A DNA stretch of 64,000 nt from Kitasatospora acidiphila (GTDB lineage: Bacteria > Actinomycetota > Actinomycetes > Streptomycetales > Streptomycetaceae): NCBI RefSeq assembly GCF_006636205.1, contig NZ_VIGB01000003.1, forward strand, positions 1,674,001-1,738,000, in the 5' to 3' direction. The position numbers were made by a program, and so were the translations under genes. This document shows positions 17,097 to 26,295 of this stretch, piece by piece; positions within the stretch are counted from its first letter, which is position 1; the number at the start of each line of letters is the position of its first letter. The notes beneath the pieces were generated by a model, which saw nothing but the letters and a program-made list of their open reading frames with translations, searched no databases and was not told the DNA's origin.

Positions 17097-19526
17097 TCAC
17101 TCCACCTTCTCGAGTTGCCAACTCTGGTTGGCGCCACCGTTGGCGGGCCACTGGATGGCCTGCGCGCCGAGGGAGAGCGAGGCGCCCTGGACGTCCGCCA
17201 GGTCGCCGTCCGAACGCGCCCGCAGGGTGTAGTGGCCCGAGTCGGCCGGAACCACCTGCCACTGCTGGCCGGTCCCGCCATTGGGCGTCCAGAGCTGGAG
17301 TTGGGTGCCCGGCAGGCTGGTGCCGCCCGGGACGTCCAACACCTTGCCGCTGGCCACCCCGGTCAGGACGTAGTAGCCGTCGCCGGTGCCGGTCAGCCGC
17401 CACTGCTGGTTGGCACCGCCGTTGGCGGCCCACTGGATGACCGGAGTGCCATCGCTGGTGCCCTGGTCCTGGGCGTCCAGCAGCTGGCCGCTGTTGGCGT
17501 TGACCAGGTGGTAGACGCCGTCCAGCGGGGCTGTGGGGTGCGCCGTGATGGTGAGGCGGCTGAACTGGGCCGGGTAGTAGCCGCCGGTGCCCAGGCCGAT
17601 CTGCCCGGCGCCGTAGTCGCCGTCGTTGACGGTGGCCAGGGTGGTGCTGTCCAGTCGGGCGGTGATGGTGCTGCCCTGGAAGTCCAGCGACAGGTGGTGC
17701 CAGGTGTTCAGGCCGAGCGCCTGGACGGTGCCGGCGGCCAGCGTGGTGAAGTTCCAACTGGTGTCGCTCTTCAGGATGCTCCAGGCGCCGTCGTCGCCGA
17801 CCCGCAGGCGGTAGGCGTCGAGGCCGTTGTTGTTGCGGCCCTGGGTGCCGACCCGGCCGAGCAGGTCGACGGTGCCGGACTGCTGGAGCAGCGCGTCCAC
17901 GCCGACCGTGTAGTCGCTCCAGCTGGTGTCGCCCATGATGGTGTAGGGCTGGTCGGCCGACTCGTCGGTCCAGCGGATCGGGGTGGTCGGCGCCTGCTGG
18001 CGCAGGCAGTTGCCGGACCGGCCGCCGGCGCACGGGGCGGTCTGGAAGGCGCCGTTCATCGCGCTGAAGTAGCGCGCCTCCTTGCCGGTCCCGGTGCCGG
18101 CCAGGCTGTCGCGGTAGGGCAGCGCCAGCGGGGCGCGCTGCGGGCCGGTCGCGGTGCCGGGGCCCTGGCCCGTGGTGGTGGTCACGGTGTACATGCGGCC
18201 GGGCTGCAAGGTGAGTTGGTAGCTGCCGTCGACCGCGGTCAGGTCCGGGCCGCGGACCAGGCGCCCGGCGGCGGTCGGGTAGGAGAAGTCGCTGGACCAG
18301 ACGTGCAGGGTGCCACCGGGGAGCCCGCCGGCCGTGTCCAGGGTGACGGTCTGGGCGACGCCGGCGTCCATGGTCTCGAGGACGGTGCTCCAGGCGGAGC
18401 GGTCGGGGGACGCGTAGCTGACGTAGCTGCCGTTGGCGCGGTCGCCGGCCAGGTAGCCGGAGGCGGTGTCCAGGTACTGCCAGCCGGGGGCGGTGAACTG
18501 GGTGGTCTGGGCGATCGCCCAGGTGGACCGGCCGACCGTGTAGGCGCCGGACCACGGCTCGTTGGCCGTCACCAGGCCCATCGAGTTGAAGCCGAGGTTG
18601 GGGTAGAGGGCGGCGACCACCGGCCAGTTGATGAAGGCGGTCATCTTGCCGTCCAGGTAGCCGCGGTTGACGCCGCGGGCGATCGGGGCGGCGCCGGTGT
18701 CGGCGTCCTCGGAGCCGTTCTCGCTGGCCCACAGCCGCTTGCCGGTGGCCAGGGCGTCGGGGCTGGTGGCGCAGTTGGTCATCGTGGACGTGTAGCCGCA
18801 CGGGTAGTGGCTGCCGACGATGTCGATGGCCGACTTGAGCGCGGGATCGTTCTGCATGGCGGTGGCCACGTCCCAGCTGAAGGAGTCGGCGCCGACCACC
18901 TTGGTGCGGGTGAAGCCGCGGGCGGCCAGGGTGCTGTGCAGGTTCTCGTACCAGGAGGCGTTGTAGTTGCGCTCGTTCCAGCCGCCCAGGTAGTCGATGG
19001 TCAGGCCGTGCTGCTTGGCGCAGCCCAGCCAGTTCGTCAGGTAGTCGACCATGTCCTGGGACCAGAAGTTGCCGTTGCCGATCCAGCCGGGCGCACCCCA
19101 GGAGAGGCCGTAGAGCTTGATGCCGGGGTTGCGGGCCTTGGCCTGCGCCATCAGCCACCACTCGTAGCCGGAGGAGCAGTCGATGCTGCCCCGGCTGTGC
19201 TCGATGGAGGCCTCGGCGCCGTCGGTGGAGTTGGTGTCGCCGCCGATCTCGACCTTGAGGATCTGCAGCGCGGCGCCGTAGCCCGGCTTGAAGAGGTAGT
19301 CGAGGATCTGGCTGCGCTGCGGCTCGGGGTAGTCGAGCAGCAGCCGGGAGTTGCCGCCGCCGCCGCTGATCGCGCCGACCCCGTCGAAGGTGCGGCCGGG
19401 CGAGTTGCCGTCGACGGTGATGGCGGTGCCGGGGATGCGGGGTGCGGCGGTGGCCGCCGTGGGCGCGGTGAGCAGCGCCAGGCAGAGCGAGAGCAGGGCG
19501 AGCAGGGCACGGGGAGCGGTTCGCAT
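17097..19526 (-). CDS. secreted GH59 galactosylceramidase-like enzyme with ricin-B lectin domain
   Basis: 809-residue exported glycosidase. A signal peptide covers 1-27 (cleavage near AATAA). The GH59 TIM barrel starts 'GRTFDGVGAISGGGGNSRLL' and holds the acid/base in WNER (Glu185) and the nucleophile in ASENGSED (Glu269). A beta-sandwich domain and a concanavalin-like domain (about 460-650) follow. The last 135 residues form a ricin-type beta-trefoil with three QxW repeats (GANQQW, TGQQW, NQSW). Family members cleave beta-galactosyl groups from galactolipids; here plant or glycan debris may be the target (inference). The ATG 19526 has GGGAGGT 9 bases upstream and a hydrophobic leader. It is a single gene divergent from the aldo/keto reductase. 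Confidence 0.88.
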   Translation of the reverse strand: MRTAPRALLALLSLCLALLTAPTAATAAPRIPGTAITVDGNSPGRTFDGVGAISGGGGNSRLLLDYPEPQRSQILDYLFKPGYGAALQILKVEIGGDTNSTDGAEASIEHSRGSIDCSSGYEWWLMAQAKARNPGIKLYGLSWGAPGWIGNGNFWSQDMVDYLTNWLGCAKQHGLTIDYLGGWNERNYNASWYENLHSTLAARGFTRTKVVGADSFSWDVATAMQNDPALKSAIDIVGSHYPCGYTSTMTNCATSPDALATGKRLWASENGSEDADTGAAPIARGVNRGYLDGKMTAFINWPVVAALYPNLGFNSMGLVTANEPWSGAYTVGRSTWAIAQTTQFTAPGWQYLDTASGYLAGDRANGSYVSYASPDRSAWSTVLETMDAGVAQTVTLDTAGGLPGGTLHVWSSDFSYPTAAGRLVRGPDLTAVDGSYQLTLQPGRMYTVTTTTGQGPGTATGPQRAPLALPYRDSLAGTGTGKEARYFSAMNGAFQTAPCAGGRSGNCLRQQAPTTPIRWTDESADQPYTIMGDTSWSDYTVGVDALLQQSGTVDLLGRVGTQGRNNNGLDAYRLRVGDDGAWSILKSDTSWNFTTLAAGTVQALGLNTWHHLSLDFQGSTITARLDSTTLATVNDGDYGAGQIGLGTGGYYPAQFSRLTITAHPTAPLDGVYHLVNANSGQLLDAQDQGTSDGTPVIQWAANGGANQQWRLTGTGDGYYVLTGVASGKVLDVPGGTSLPGTQLQLWTPNGGTGQQWQVVPADSGHYTLRARSDGDLADVQGASLSLGAQAIQWPANGGANQSWQLEKVE

Positions 19527-19724
19527 CAGGCGCAGACCTCCCATTGGTGGGTTATGCGCGAGTGGGATGGCAAAACAAACGGAACCGAGCAGAAGCAAAC
19601 GGTAGAAATGGGCTGACAGCTCGTCAAGGGGGCGCGCAGGAGGGCGAGTTGGCCAGCCGCCATGGGAGTGACCTTGGCAAATGGCCTAGCGACGGCCCGG
19701 CGGTCGACCTCACAAGCCGCCACC

Positions 19725-19793
19725 CGAGTGACCTTGCGAGTGGCCTCACGAGTGACCCCAGGAGTGGCCCAGGAGTGGCCCAGGAGCGGCCTC
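19725..19793. repeat. 11-12-bp degenerate tandem repeat, six units
   Basis: Successive units of the form (C/G)GAG(T/C)G(A/G)CC... at 19725, 19737, 19749, 19761, 19772 and 19783. They lie in the 360-base divergent gap between the GH59 and aldo/keto reductase genes. Related 'GAGTGACCTTG' copies occur further left (about 19668). Phasing near one helical turn suggests a protein-bound or slippage-grown tract. There is no gene in this gap. Confidence 0.6.
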
Positions 19794-19806
19794 AGGGCCG
19801 ATCGAG

Positions 19807-19828
19807 TGACAGATATTGAAATCTGTCA
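19807..19828. promoter_or_regulatory. perfect palindromic operator upstream of the aldo/keto reductase gene
   Basis: TGACAGAT-N6-ATCTGTCA, a perfect 8+8 dyad in an AT-richer island 59 bases before the ATG. It is the likely binding site of the TetR regulator encoded two genes downstream (inference). Confidence 0.6.
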
Positions 19829-19886
19829 TCGCTCATGCCATAGTCATAGACAGCGAGAACGTCTTCCCAGTCCCTGGAGCCCCTTC

Positions 19887-20900
19887 ATGACTGCCATCCC
19901 CACCCGTCGCCTGGGCCGCACCGGCCCGCTCGCCTCCGCGCTCGGCCTCGGCGCGATGGGCATGTCCGACCTCTACGGCCCGGCCGACGAGGCCGAGAGC
20001 ATCGCCACCGTCAACGCCGCCCTCGACGCGGGCATCACCCTGATCGACACCGGCGACTTCTACGGCATGGGCCACAACGAGCTGCTGATCCGCGAGGCGC
20101 TGCGCGGCCGCGATCGCGAGTCGGTCCTGATCAGCGTGAAGTTCGGCGCCCAGCGCGGCCCGGACGGCGCCTGGCTCGGCGTCGACGCCGGCCCGGCCGC
20201 CACCAAGACCGCCCTCGCCTACACGCTGCGCCGCCTGCGCACCGACCACGTCGACGTCTACCGCCCGGCCCGGCTCGACCCGAAGGTGCCGATCGAGGAG
20301 ACCGTCGGCGCCATCGCCGAGCTGGTGCAGGCGGGCTACGTGCGCCACATCGGCCTCTCCGAGGTCGGCGCCGACACACTGCGCCGAGCCGCCGCCGTGC
20401 ACCCGATCAGCGACCTGCAGATCGAGTACTCGCTGATCTCCCGCAGCCTGGAGGCCGAGGTGCTGCCCACCGCCCGGGAGCTGGGCATCGGCATCACGGC
20501 CTACGGGGTGCTCTCCCGCGGCCTGCTCAGCGGCCACTGGACGGCCGACCGGGAGCTGAAGGGCGGCGACTTCCGCGGCTCCAGCCCCCGGTTCCAGGGC
20601 GAGAACCTGGCGCACAACCTGGCCCTGGTGGAGCAGCTGCGCCGGATCGCCGAGGCCAAGGGCGCCAGCACCGCCCAGGTGGCGATCGCCTGGGTGGCCG
20701 CGCAGGGCGAGGACATCGTCCCGCTGGTCGGCGCCCGCCGCCGGGAGCGGCTCGACGAGGCGCTGGGCGCGCTGGACGTTCGACTGGACCAGGCCGACCT
20801 GGCGGCCATCGAGGCGGCGGTACCGGCCGACGCCGCCGCCGGCGACAGGTACGCTGCCGCACAGATGGCCTATCTGGACAGCGAGCGGCGCAGCCACTGA
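19887..20900 (+). CDS. aldo/keto reductase
   Basis: 337-residue NADPH-dependent oxidoreductase, an (alpha/beta)8 barrel. The tetrad residues Asp/Tyr are in LIDTGDFYGMG (Tyr at about 57) and Lys in LISVKFGA. The usual catalytic His strand ('YylHR.D') reads VYRPARLDP, a variant shared by an actinobacterial subgroup. The NADPH-binding end 'QGEDIVPLVGARRRERLDEAL' is normal. ATG 19887 follows a GGAG 7 bases upstream. It is followed by a tetR gene 63 bases downstream on the same strand, and the perfect palindrome in its promoter suggests an autoregulated detoxification unit. Confidence 0.88.
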   Translation: MTAIPTRRLGRTGPLASALGLGAMGMSDLYGPADEAESIATVNAALDAGITLIDTGDFYGMGHNELLIREALRGRDRESVLISVKFGAQRGPDGAWLGVDAGPAATKTALAYTLRRLRTDHVDVYRPARLDPKVPIEETVGAIAELVQAGYVRHIGLSEVGADTLRRAAAVHPISDLQIEYSLISRSLEAEVLPTARELGIGITAYGVLSRGLLSGHWTADRELKGGDFRGSSPRFQGENLAHNLALVEQLRRIAEAKGASTAQVAIAWVAAQGEDIVPLVGARRRERLDEALGALDVRLDQADLAAIEAAVPADAAAGDRYAAAQMAYLDSERRSH

Positions 20901-20963
20901 GCGCCCCCGCCGCACCTGGGTCGTCGCCGCCCGGCCGAACGCAGCGAAGGACGTACCGACCCC

Positions 20964-21557
20964 GTGACCACCGACAGTGCCCTCACCTCCGAGCAGATCC
21001 TGAGCGCGGCGGAGGACGTGCTGCGGCGGTTCGGCCCGGCCAAGGCGACCGTGGTGGACATCGCCCGGGCGCTGGGAGTCAGTCACGGCAGCGTCTACCG
21101 GCACTTCCCGAGCAAGGCGGCGCTGCGCGAGGCGGTCACCCAGCGCTGGCTGGACCAGGCGCACGACCGCCTGCAGGCGGTCACCGCCGAGACCGGTCCG
21201 GCCGCCGAGCGGATGCACCGGTTCCTCGCCACGCTGTTCGCCGCCAAGCGGAAGAAGGCGCTGGACGACCCGGAGCTGTTCGCCACCTACCTGGTCCTGG
21301 TGGACGAGCACAGCGACACGGTCGCCGCCCACGTGGACACCCTCGTCGGACAGCTCGCGCGGATCCTCGAGGACGGCGTGCGGCAGGGCGAGTTCGCCGG
21401 CGTGCCGGTGCCGGCTACGGCGCGCGCGGTGCTCCAGGCGACGGCACACTTCCACGACCCGGTACACGCCGGCGAGTGGGCCGACACGGCTCGCGCGGAA
21501 GCCGACTTCGAGGCCCTCTGGGCGCTGCTCGAGAGCGGTCTGACGGTCCGTCAGTAG
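20964..21557 (+). CDS. TetR family transcriptional regulator
   Basis: 197 residues. The N-terminal HTH is clear: 'AKATVVDIARALGVSHGSVYRHFPSKAALREAV' at about 25-60. The C-terminal ligand domain resembles the TetR_C_11/33 type with 'HFHDPVHAGEW' near 165. The GTG start at 20964 gives VTTDSALTSEQIL. It is co-directional with the aldo/keto reductase and probably represses it through the dyad at 19807-19828. Confidence 0.9.
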   Translation: MTTDSALTSEQILSAAEDVLRRFGPAKATVVDIARALGVSHGSVYRHFPSKAALREAVTQRWLDQAHDRLQAVTAETGPAAERMHRFLATLFAAKRKKALDDPELFATYLVLVDEHSDTVAAHVDTLVGQLARILEDGVRQGEFAGVPVPATARAVLQATAHFHDPVHAGEWADTARAEADFEALWALLESGLTVRQ

Positions 21558-21599
21558 CGCCGGACCGCACGCAGCACACCGGTCGGGCGATCACCGACG

Positions 21600-21745
21600 A
21601 TCCGTGAAAACCCCCACTGATCAGCAAAGTTGAGGATTTCGGGCAGATAACGGATCCCCCAGCCACCTTGCCGCCACAACTTCGGGCACCCTAACCTCGA
21701 CCCCGCATCGGCCCACCCCCTCCGGGCCGATGCGGGGCTTTTTGT
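21600..21745 (+). ncRNA. candidate small RNA ending at the 21.7-kb terminator
   Basis: The gap between tetR and the S53 protease gene holds a relatively AT-rich stretch (21600-21660) followed by possible promoter boxes TTGCCG and TAACCT 18 bases apart (about 21669-21697) and then the strong terminator. This could yield a short RNA of about 45 bases, or the terminator may simply end the tetR message. No known RNA family was recognised with confidence. Confidence 0.25.
21701..21743 (+). terminator. intrinsic terminator with T tract
   Basis: Perfect 14-bp stem CCCCGCATCGGCCC (21701-21714) / GGGCCGATGCGGGG (21724-21737), a C-rich 9-base loop, then CTTTTT. It lies 144 bases after the tetR stop. 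This is the most canonical terminator in the window. The long gap before it may be a 3' untranslated region or a small RNA. Confidence 0.9.
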
Positions 21746-21900
21746 CGGGCGCTTCCTGTCACGTCCATGACAGCGTCCCCACCGGGAAGCGGCCAGGCCC
21801 CGCCCCCACTGACCAGCGCGCGAACTCCCCATGCCCGCACGGCACTCTGCACCCGTGCGCGGCCACCGAGCCACTCGACGACCCCCACGGAGGGTTCACC

Positions 21901-23883
21901 TTGCGCACTCACTCCCCCAGCCGGTCAGGCCTGCGTGCCCTGACGGCGTTACTGCCGGCCGCCGCACTCGGCGTCTTCGGCCTGATCGCCCCCACCGCCC
22001 AGGCCGCGGGCGCCACCGCCCCGGCGAGCAGCCACGTCGCCGTCAAGCGGGCCTGTGCCACCCCGACCCACCCGGGCCAGATGGCCTGCCTCGCGCTGGC
22101 CAGGACCGACCTGGTCCAGCCGCACACCCTGGCGCCGAACGCCACCCCGTCCGGCTTCGGCCCCAGCGACCTGCAGAGCGCCTACAAGCTGTCGAGCAAC
22201 GGCGGCGCCGGCCAGACCGTCGCGATCGTCGACGCCATGGACGACCCGAACGCCGAGTCCGACCTGGCCGCCTACCGCTCGCAGTACGGCCTGCCCGCCT
22301 GCACCACCGCCAACGGCTGCTTCAAGAAGATCGACCAGAACGGCGGCACCAGCTACCCGACCGCCGACAGCGGCTGGGCCGGCGAGATCTCGCTCGACCT
22401 CGACATGGTCTCCGCCGTCGCCCCCGGCGCCCACATCCTGCTGGTCGAGGCCACCTCGGCGAACATGAGCGACCTCGGCACCGCCGTCAACCAGGCCGTC
22501 GCCCAGGGCGCCAAGTTCGTCTCCAACAGCTACGGCGGCTCCGAGGACTCGACCGACACCAGCTCGGACAGCCAGTACTTCAACCACCCGGGCGTGGCGA
22601 TCACCGTCTCGGCCGGCGACTCGGCCTACGGCGCCGAGTACCCGGCCGCCTCGCAGTACGTCACCTCGGTCGGCGGCACCGCGCTCACCCGGGACTCCAG
22701 CGCCCGTGGCTGGAGCGAGTCGGTGTGGTCCACCAGCTCCACCGAGGGCACCGGCTCCGGCTGCTCGGCCTACGACCCCAAGCCGAGCTGGCAGACCGAC
22801 AGCGGCTGCGCCAAGCGCACCATCTCCGACGTCTCCGCGGTCGCCGACCCGGCCACCGGCGTGGCCGTCTACCAGACCTACGGCGGCTCGGGCTGGAACG
22901 TCTACGGCGGCACCAGCGCCTCCTCCCCGATCATCGCCTCCGTCTACGCCGACGCCGGCACCCCGGGCTCCGGTGACTACCCCGCCAAGTACCCGTACGC
23001 GCACACCAGCGCGCTCAACGACGTGACCAGCGGCAGCAACGGCACCTGCTCGCCGTCCTACCTGTGCACCGCCGGCCCCGGCTACGACGGCCCGACCGGC
23101 CTCGGCACCCCGAACGGCACCGCCGCCTTCACCGCGGGCGGCAGCACCGGCGGCAACACCGTCACCGTGACCAGCCCGGGCAACCAGTCCACCGCCGTCG
23201 GCGGCCCGGCCAGCCTGCAGGTCAAGGCCACCGACTCCGCCTCCGGCCAGACCCTGACCTACTCGGCCAGCGGCCTGCCCACCGGCCTGTCCATCAGCTC
23301 CTCCGGGCTGATCAGCGGCACCGCCACCACCGCCGGCACCTACAACGTCACGGTCACCGCCAAGGACGCCACCGGTGCCACTGGCAGCGCCTCGTTCACC
23401 TGGACCGTCACCGGCTCCGGCGGCACCTGCACCGGCGGCGGCCAGCTGCTCGGCAACCCGGGCTTCGAGACCGGCACCGCGTCGCCGTGGACCGCCTCCT
23501 CCGGCGTGCTCGACAACTCCAGCGGCGAGCCGGCGCACAGCGGCTCCTGGAAGGCCTGGCTGGACGGCTACGGCACCACCCACACCGACACCCTGTCGCA
23601 GACCGTCACCATCCCGGCCGGCTGCAAGGCCACCTTCAGCTTCTGGCTGCACATCGACACCGCCGAGACCGGCAGCACCGCCTACGACAAGCTGACGGTC
23701 CAGGCCAACTCGACCACCCTGGCCACCTACTCCAACGTCAACGCCAACACCGGCTACGTGCAGAAGAGCTTCGACCTCTCCGCCTTCGCCGGCCGGAGCG
23801 TGACGCTGAAGTTCACCGGCACCGAGGACTCCTCGCTGCAGACCAGCTTCGTGATCGACGACACCGCGCTCAACGCCTCCTGA
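21901..23883 (+). CDS. secreted S53 (sedolisin) serine-carboxyl protease with Ig-like and NPGFETG domains
   Basis: 660 residues, exported by a signal peptide (about 1-36, TAQAAG). The S53 domain (about 80-415) has Glu162 and Asp166 in GEISLDLD, the oxyanion Asp240 in SAGDS and the nucleophile Ser339 in GGTSASSP. No long pro-domain is present, unlike many sedolisins. Residues about 420-505 form a putative-Ig (He_PIG) domain. Residues about 510-660 form a beta-sandwich module starting [10 protein letters not shown], probably for attachment or binding. The TTG start at 21901 has GGAGGG 6 bases upstream; no ATG/GTG nearby fits. The C-terminal pair recurs almost unchanged in the phosphoesterase at 62645. 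Confidence 0.88.
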   Translation: MRTHSPSRSGLRALTALLPAAALGVFGLIAPTAQAAGATAPASSHVAVKRACATPTHPGQMACLALARTDLVQPHTLAPNATPSGFGPSDLQSAYKLSSNGGAGQTVAIVDAMDDPNAESDLAAYRSQYGLPACTTANGCFKKIDQNGGTSYPTADSGWAGEISLDLDMVSAVAPGAHILLVEATSANMSDLGTAVNQAVAQGAKFVSNSYGGSEDSTDTSSDSQYFNHPGVAITVSAGDSAYGAEYPAASQYVTSVGGTALTRDSSARGWSESVWSTSSTEGTGSGCSAYDPKPSWQTDSGCAKRTISDVSAVADPATGVAVYQTYGGSGWNVYGGTSASSPIIASVYADAGTPGSGDYPAKYPYAHTSALNDVTSGSNGTCSPSYLCTAGPGYDGPTGLGTPNGTAAFTAGGSTGGNTVTVTSPGNQSTAVGGPASLQVKATDSASGQTLTYSASGLPTGLSISSSGLISGTATTAGTYNVTVTAKDATGATGSASFTWTVTGSGGTCTGGGQLLGNPGFETGTASPWTASSGVLDNSSGEPAHSGSWKAWLDGYGTTHTDTLSQTVTIPAGCKATFSFWLHIDTAETGSTAYDKLTVQANSTTLATYSNVNANTGYVQKSFDLSAFAGRSVTLKFTGTEDSSLQTSFVIDDTALNAS

Positions 23884-23898
23884 TCCAGCGCCGTTTCG

Positions 23899-23929
23899 AG
23901 GGGGCCGTGGCCACGTGCCACGGCCCCCT
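23899..23929. terminator. hairpin terminator after the S53 gene
   Basis: Perfect 13-bp stem AGGGGGCCGTGGC / GCCACGGCCCCCT around the 5-base loop CACGT, 16 bases after the stop. Confidence 0.8.
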
Positions 23930-23939
23930 TGGACGTTCC

Positions 23940-23953
23940 TGAGAGAACTCTCA
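23940..23953. promoter_or_regulatory. perfect dyad upstream of the response regulator gene
   Basis: TGAGAG-AA-CTCTCA, 46 bases before the response regulator ATG. Possible autoregulatory site of the two-component system (inference). Confidence 0.4.
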
Positions 23954-23998
23954 TCCGGGCATGTCACCGTGTGTTCCCGCAGAGGGATGGAGGGACGC

Positions 23999-24691
23999 AT
24001 GGCCGGATCGGTGCTGGTGGTGGACGACGACGCCACGATCCGCCGCTCGCTGGAACGCGGGCTGCGGCTCAGCGGTTTCGCGGTGCGCTCGGCGGCGGGC
24101 GGCCGGGACGCCCTGGAGTCGATCGCGGCCGCGCCGCCGGACGTGCTGGTGCTGGACGTCTCGATGCCCGACCTGAGCGGCACCGAGGTCTGCCGGCGGC
24201 TGCGCGAGCAGGACTGCGACCTCCCGGTGCTGATGCTCTCAGCGCTGGACGAACTGGCCGACCGGGTGGCCGGGTTGCAGGCCGGCGCCGACGACTACCT
24301 GGTCAAGCCGTTCGCCCTGGAGGAGTTGGTGCTGCGCCTGCACGCGCTGCTGCGGCGCCGACCGCCGACCGGCAGCGGGGTGCTGCGGACCGGGCCGCTG
24401 ACCCTCGACCCGGGCACCCGCGAAGTCCACCTGGACGGCGTCCGACTGCACCTGACCAGGCGCGAGTTCGAGCTGCTCGAGCAACTCGCCCGCAATGCCG
24501 GCCTGGTACTCACCCGCGACCAGCTGCTGGACCGGGTCTGGGGCTACGACTTCGAGGTGCGCACCGACGCGGTCGACACCTTCATCAGCTATCTGCGGCG
24601 CAAGTTGGAGCAGGGCGGCCGCGAACGCCTGATCCACACGGTGCGCGGGGTCGGGTTCGTGCTGCGGATACCGGCGGACGGCGCCCGATGA
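23999..24691 (+). CDS. OmpR-family two-component response regulator
   Basis: 230 residues. The receiver domain (1-118) has the acidic pair DD10-11, the phospho-acceptor Asp53 in VLVLDVSMPD and Lys103 in LVKPF. The OmpR/PhoB winged helix (about 130-226) shows 'LTRREFELLEQLARNAG', 'LTRDQLLDRVWGYDFEV' and 'YLRRKLEQGG'. ATG 23999 has GGAGGG 5 bases upstream. The stop overlaps the kinase start (ATGA). It resembles actinobacterial MprA/CutR-type regulators. The likely targets are the downstream exported proteins (inference). Confidence 0.93.
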   Translation: MAGSVLVVDDDATIRRSLERGLRLSGFAVRSAAGGRDALESIAAAPPDVLVLDVSMPDLSGTEVCRRLREQDCDLPVLMLSALDELADRVAGLQAGADDYLVKPFALEELVLRLHALLRRRPPTGSGVLRTGPLTLDPGTREVHLDGVRLHLTRREFELLEQLARNAGLVLTRDQLLDRVWGYDFEVRTDAVDTFISYLRRKLEQGGRERLIHTVRGVGFVLRIPADGAR

Positions 24692-26277
24692 GGCTCGCCA
24701 CCCGGATCGCCCTCTGGTCCGCACTGCTGCTGGTGGTGCTGGTGCTGGGAGCCGGCGCGCTGCTGCTCGGCCTGGTCACCCACGACCTGCGGGCCGAGCA
24801 GGACACCAAGCTGCAGGAGCGGGCCCAGGCGGTGCTGCCCAACGCCCGGGCCCTGCTCACCGCCGACCGCCAGGGCCGCAGCCAGGCGGCGCAGAACCAG
24901 CACCGACTGCTGCTGGAAGCCGCCCTGGACGTCGGCGTCCTGGTTGTGGACGCCCAGGGCCAGCCGGTCTCCAGCGGCGGGCCGATGCCGACCGCGCTGC
25001 CCGCCGCCGACACCGCCGGCAAGCCGGTGACGGTGCGCTCCGACGGGCGCAGCTGGCGGGTGCTGGCCCGCCCGCTGGCCGGCGCCAGCTCGGGCACGCT
25101 GTGGGTGGCGGCGCCCGCCTCGGCGGCCGACGGGCAGGTGAACGCGGTGCGCGGGCGGATCATCCTGGTCGCGGTGCTGGCCGCGCCGCTCTCCGGCCTG
25201 CTCGCCTTCGGCCTGGCCCGCCGCGCCACCGCACCGCTCAGCCGGCTCGGCCGACAGGCCGCCGCGCTGGATCCGGCGGCCGGTGCGGCCGGCTTCGCGC
25301 ACCGGCGCAGCGGGATCGGCGAGGTGGACGAGCTGGCCGCGGCCCTGGAGGGCGCGCTGGCCCGCTACGACCAGCAGGCCGCGCGCACCGCCCAGGCGCT
25401 GGAGACCGCGCGGTCGTTCTCCGCCGCCGCCTCCCATGAGCTGCGCACCCCGCTGATGGGACTGCAGACCAACCTGGACGTGCTGGCCGGCCACCCCGAC
25501 CTGCCCGCCGAGGAGCGCGCCGAGATCCTGGCCGACCTGCGCGACGACCACCGGCGGCTGCTCGACCTGCTCACGGCGCTGCGCACGCTGGCCCGTGGCG
25601 ACCTGGTCGAGGACGAGGCGTTCGAGCCGGTGGAGTTGGCGGAGCCGCTGTCCGCGGCGGTGGCCGAGCTGCGGCGACGGCACCCGGCGGTGGTGGTCAC
25701 CGTGGCGCCCTCGGTGACGGAGGACGGGGGCGCGGGTGCGGGTGCGGGCGGCGGCTCGGCTGGCGGCAGCGGGTTCGCGGGCGGCGGCGGGTCGGCGGAC
25801 AGCGGGTCGGCAAGTGGTGGGCTGGCGGGCGGCGGCGGGTTCGCGGGCGGCGGTGAGCTACGGGTCTTCGGCTGGGAGGCGGGGCTGCGGATCGTCTGCG
25901 ACAACCTGCTGGCCAATGCCGCCGTGCACGGCCACCGGCCCGGCGAGCCCGCCCGGGTCACCGTCGGGCTGCGCCGGGTGGGCGAGCAGGCGGTGCTGAC
26001 CGTGGACGACGACGGGCCCGGGGTGCCGGTGGCCGAGCGGGCTGCCGTCTTCGACCGGTTCCACCGCCGGGCGGGCAGCCCGGGCTCCGGGCTCGGTCTG
26101 ACCCTGGTGGCGCAGCAGGTGACGCTGCACCGGGGCACGGTCACCGTCGACACACCGCCCGGCGGGCGCGGCTGCCGGTTCGAGGTGCGGCTGCCACTGG
26201 TGCAGCCGGACGCGCCGACGCTGCCGCTGCCGGCCCGCCGGGAGTGGATCAGCGCCTCCGGGCCGGCCATCCCATGA
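24688..26277 (+). CDS. sensor histidine kinase with a glycine-rich insert
   Basis: 529-residue membrane kinase. TM1 is at about 8-30, the extracellular sensor at about 31-155, TM2 at about 157-178 and a HAMP-like segment at about 178-232. The DHp domain holds His250 in ASHELRTPL. The ATPase domain has N box 'DNLLANAAVHG' (about 405), G1 DDDGPGVP and G2 GSGLGLTL. Between DHp and ATPase (about 346-389) is a 44-residue Gly/Ala/Ser linker coded by an impure GGCGGCGGGTTC-type repeat, which normal kinases lack. It partners with the upstream regulator; the sensed signal is probably at the cell envelope. Confidence 0.92.
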   Translation: MRLATRIALWSALLLVVLVLGAGALLLGLVTHDLRAEQDTKLQERAQAVLPNARALLTADRQGRSQAAQNQHRLLLEAALDVGVLVVDAQGQPVSSGGPMPTALPAADTAGKPVTVRSDGRSWRVLARPLAGASSGTLWVAAPASAADGQVNAVRGRIILVAVLAAPLSGLLAFGLARRATAPLSRLGRQAAALDPAAGAAGFAHRRSGIGEVDELAAALEGALARYDQQAARTAQALETARSFSAAASHELRTPLMGLQTNLDVLAGHPDLPAEERAEILADLRDDHRRLLDLLTALRTLARGDLVEDEAFEPVELAEPLSAAVAELRRRHPAVVVTVAPSVTEDGGAGAGAGGGSAGGSGFAGGGGSADSGSASGGLAGGGGFAGGGELRVFGWEAGLRIVCDNLLANAAVHGHRPGEPARVTVGLRRVGEQAVLTVDDDGPGVPVAERAAVFDRFHRRAGSPGSGLGLTLVAQQVTLHRGTVTVDTPPGGRGCRFEVRLPLVQPDAPTLPLPARREWISASGPAIP

Positions 26278-26295
26278 CGCATCCCGAGACGCATG

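Noticed and set aside
17115..19616. Open 833-codon plus-strand frame opposite the GH59 gene
   Set aside because: Its sequence is Val/Gly/Ala-rich low-complexity with no domain; it mirrors the minus-strand codon bias. The GH59 frame has signal peptide, catalytic residues and lectin repeats.
21600..21745. Match to the actinobacterial 6C RNA
   Set aside because: The terminator loop is C-rich, but I could not find the second hairpin with a run of six C, and the known gene context (chromosome partition/pilus genes) is absent.
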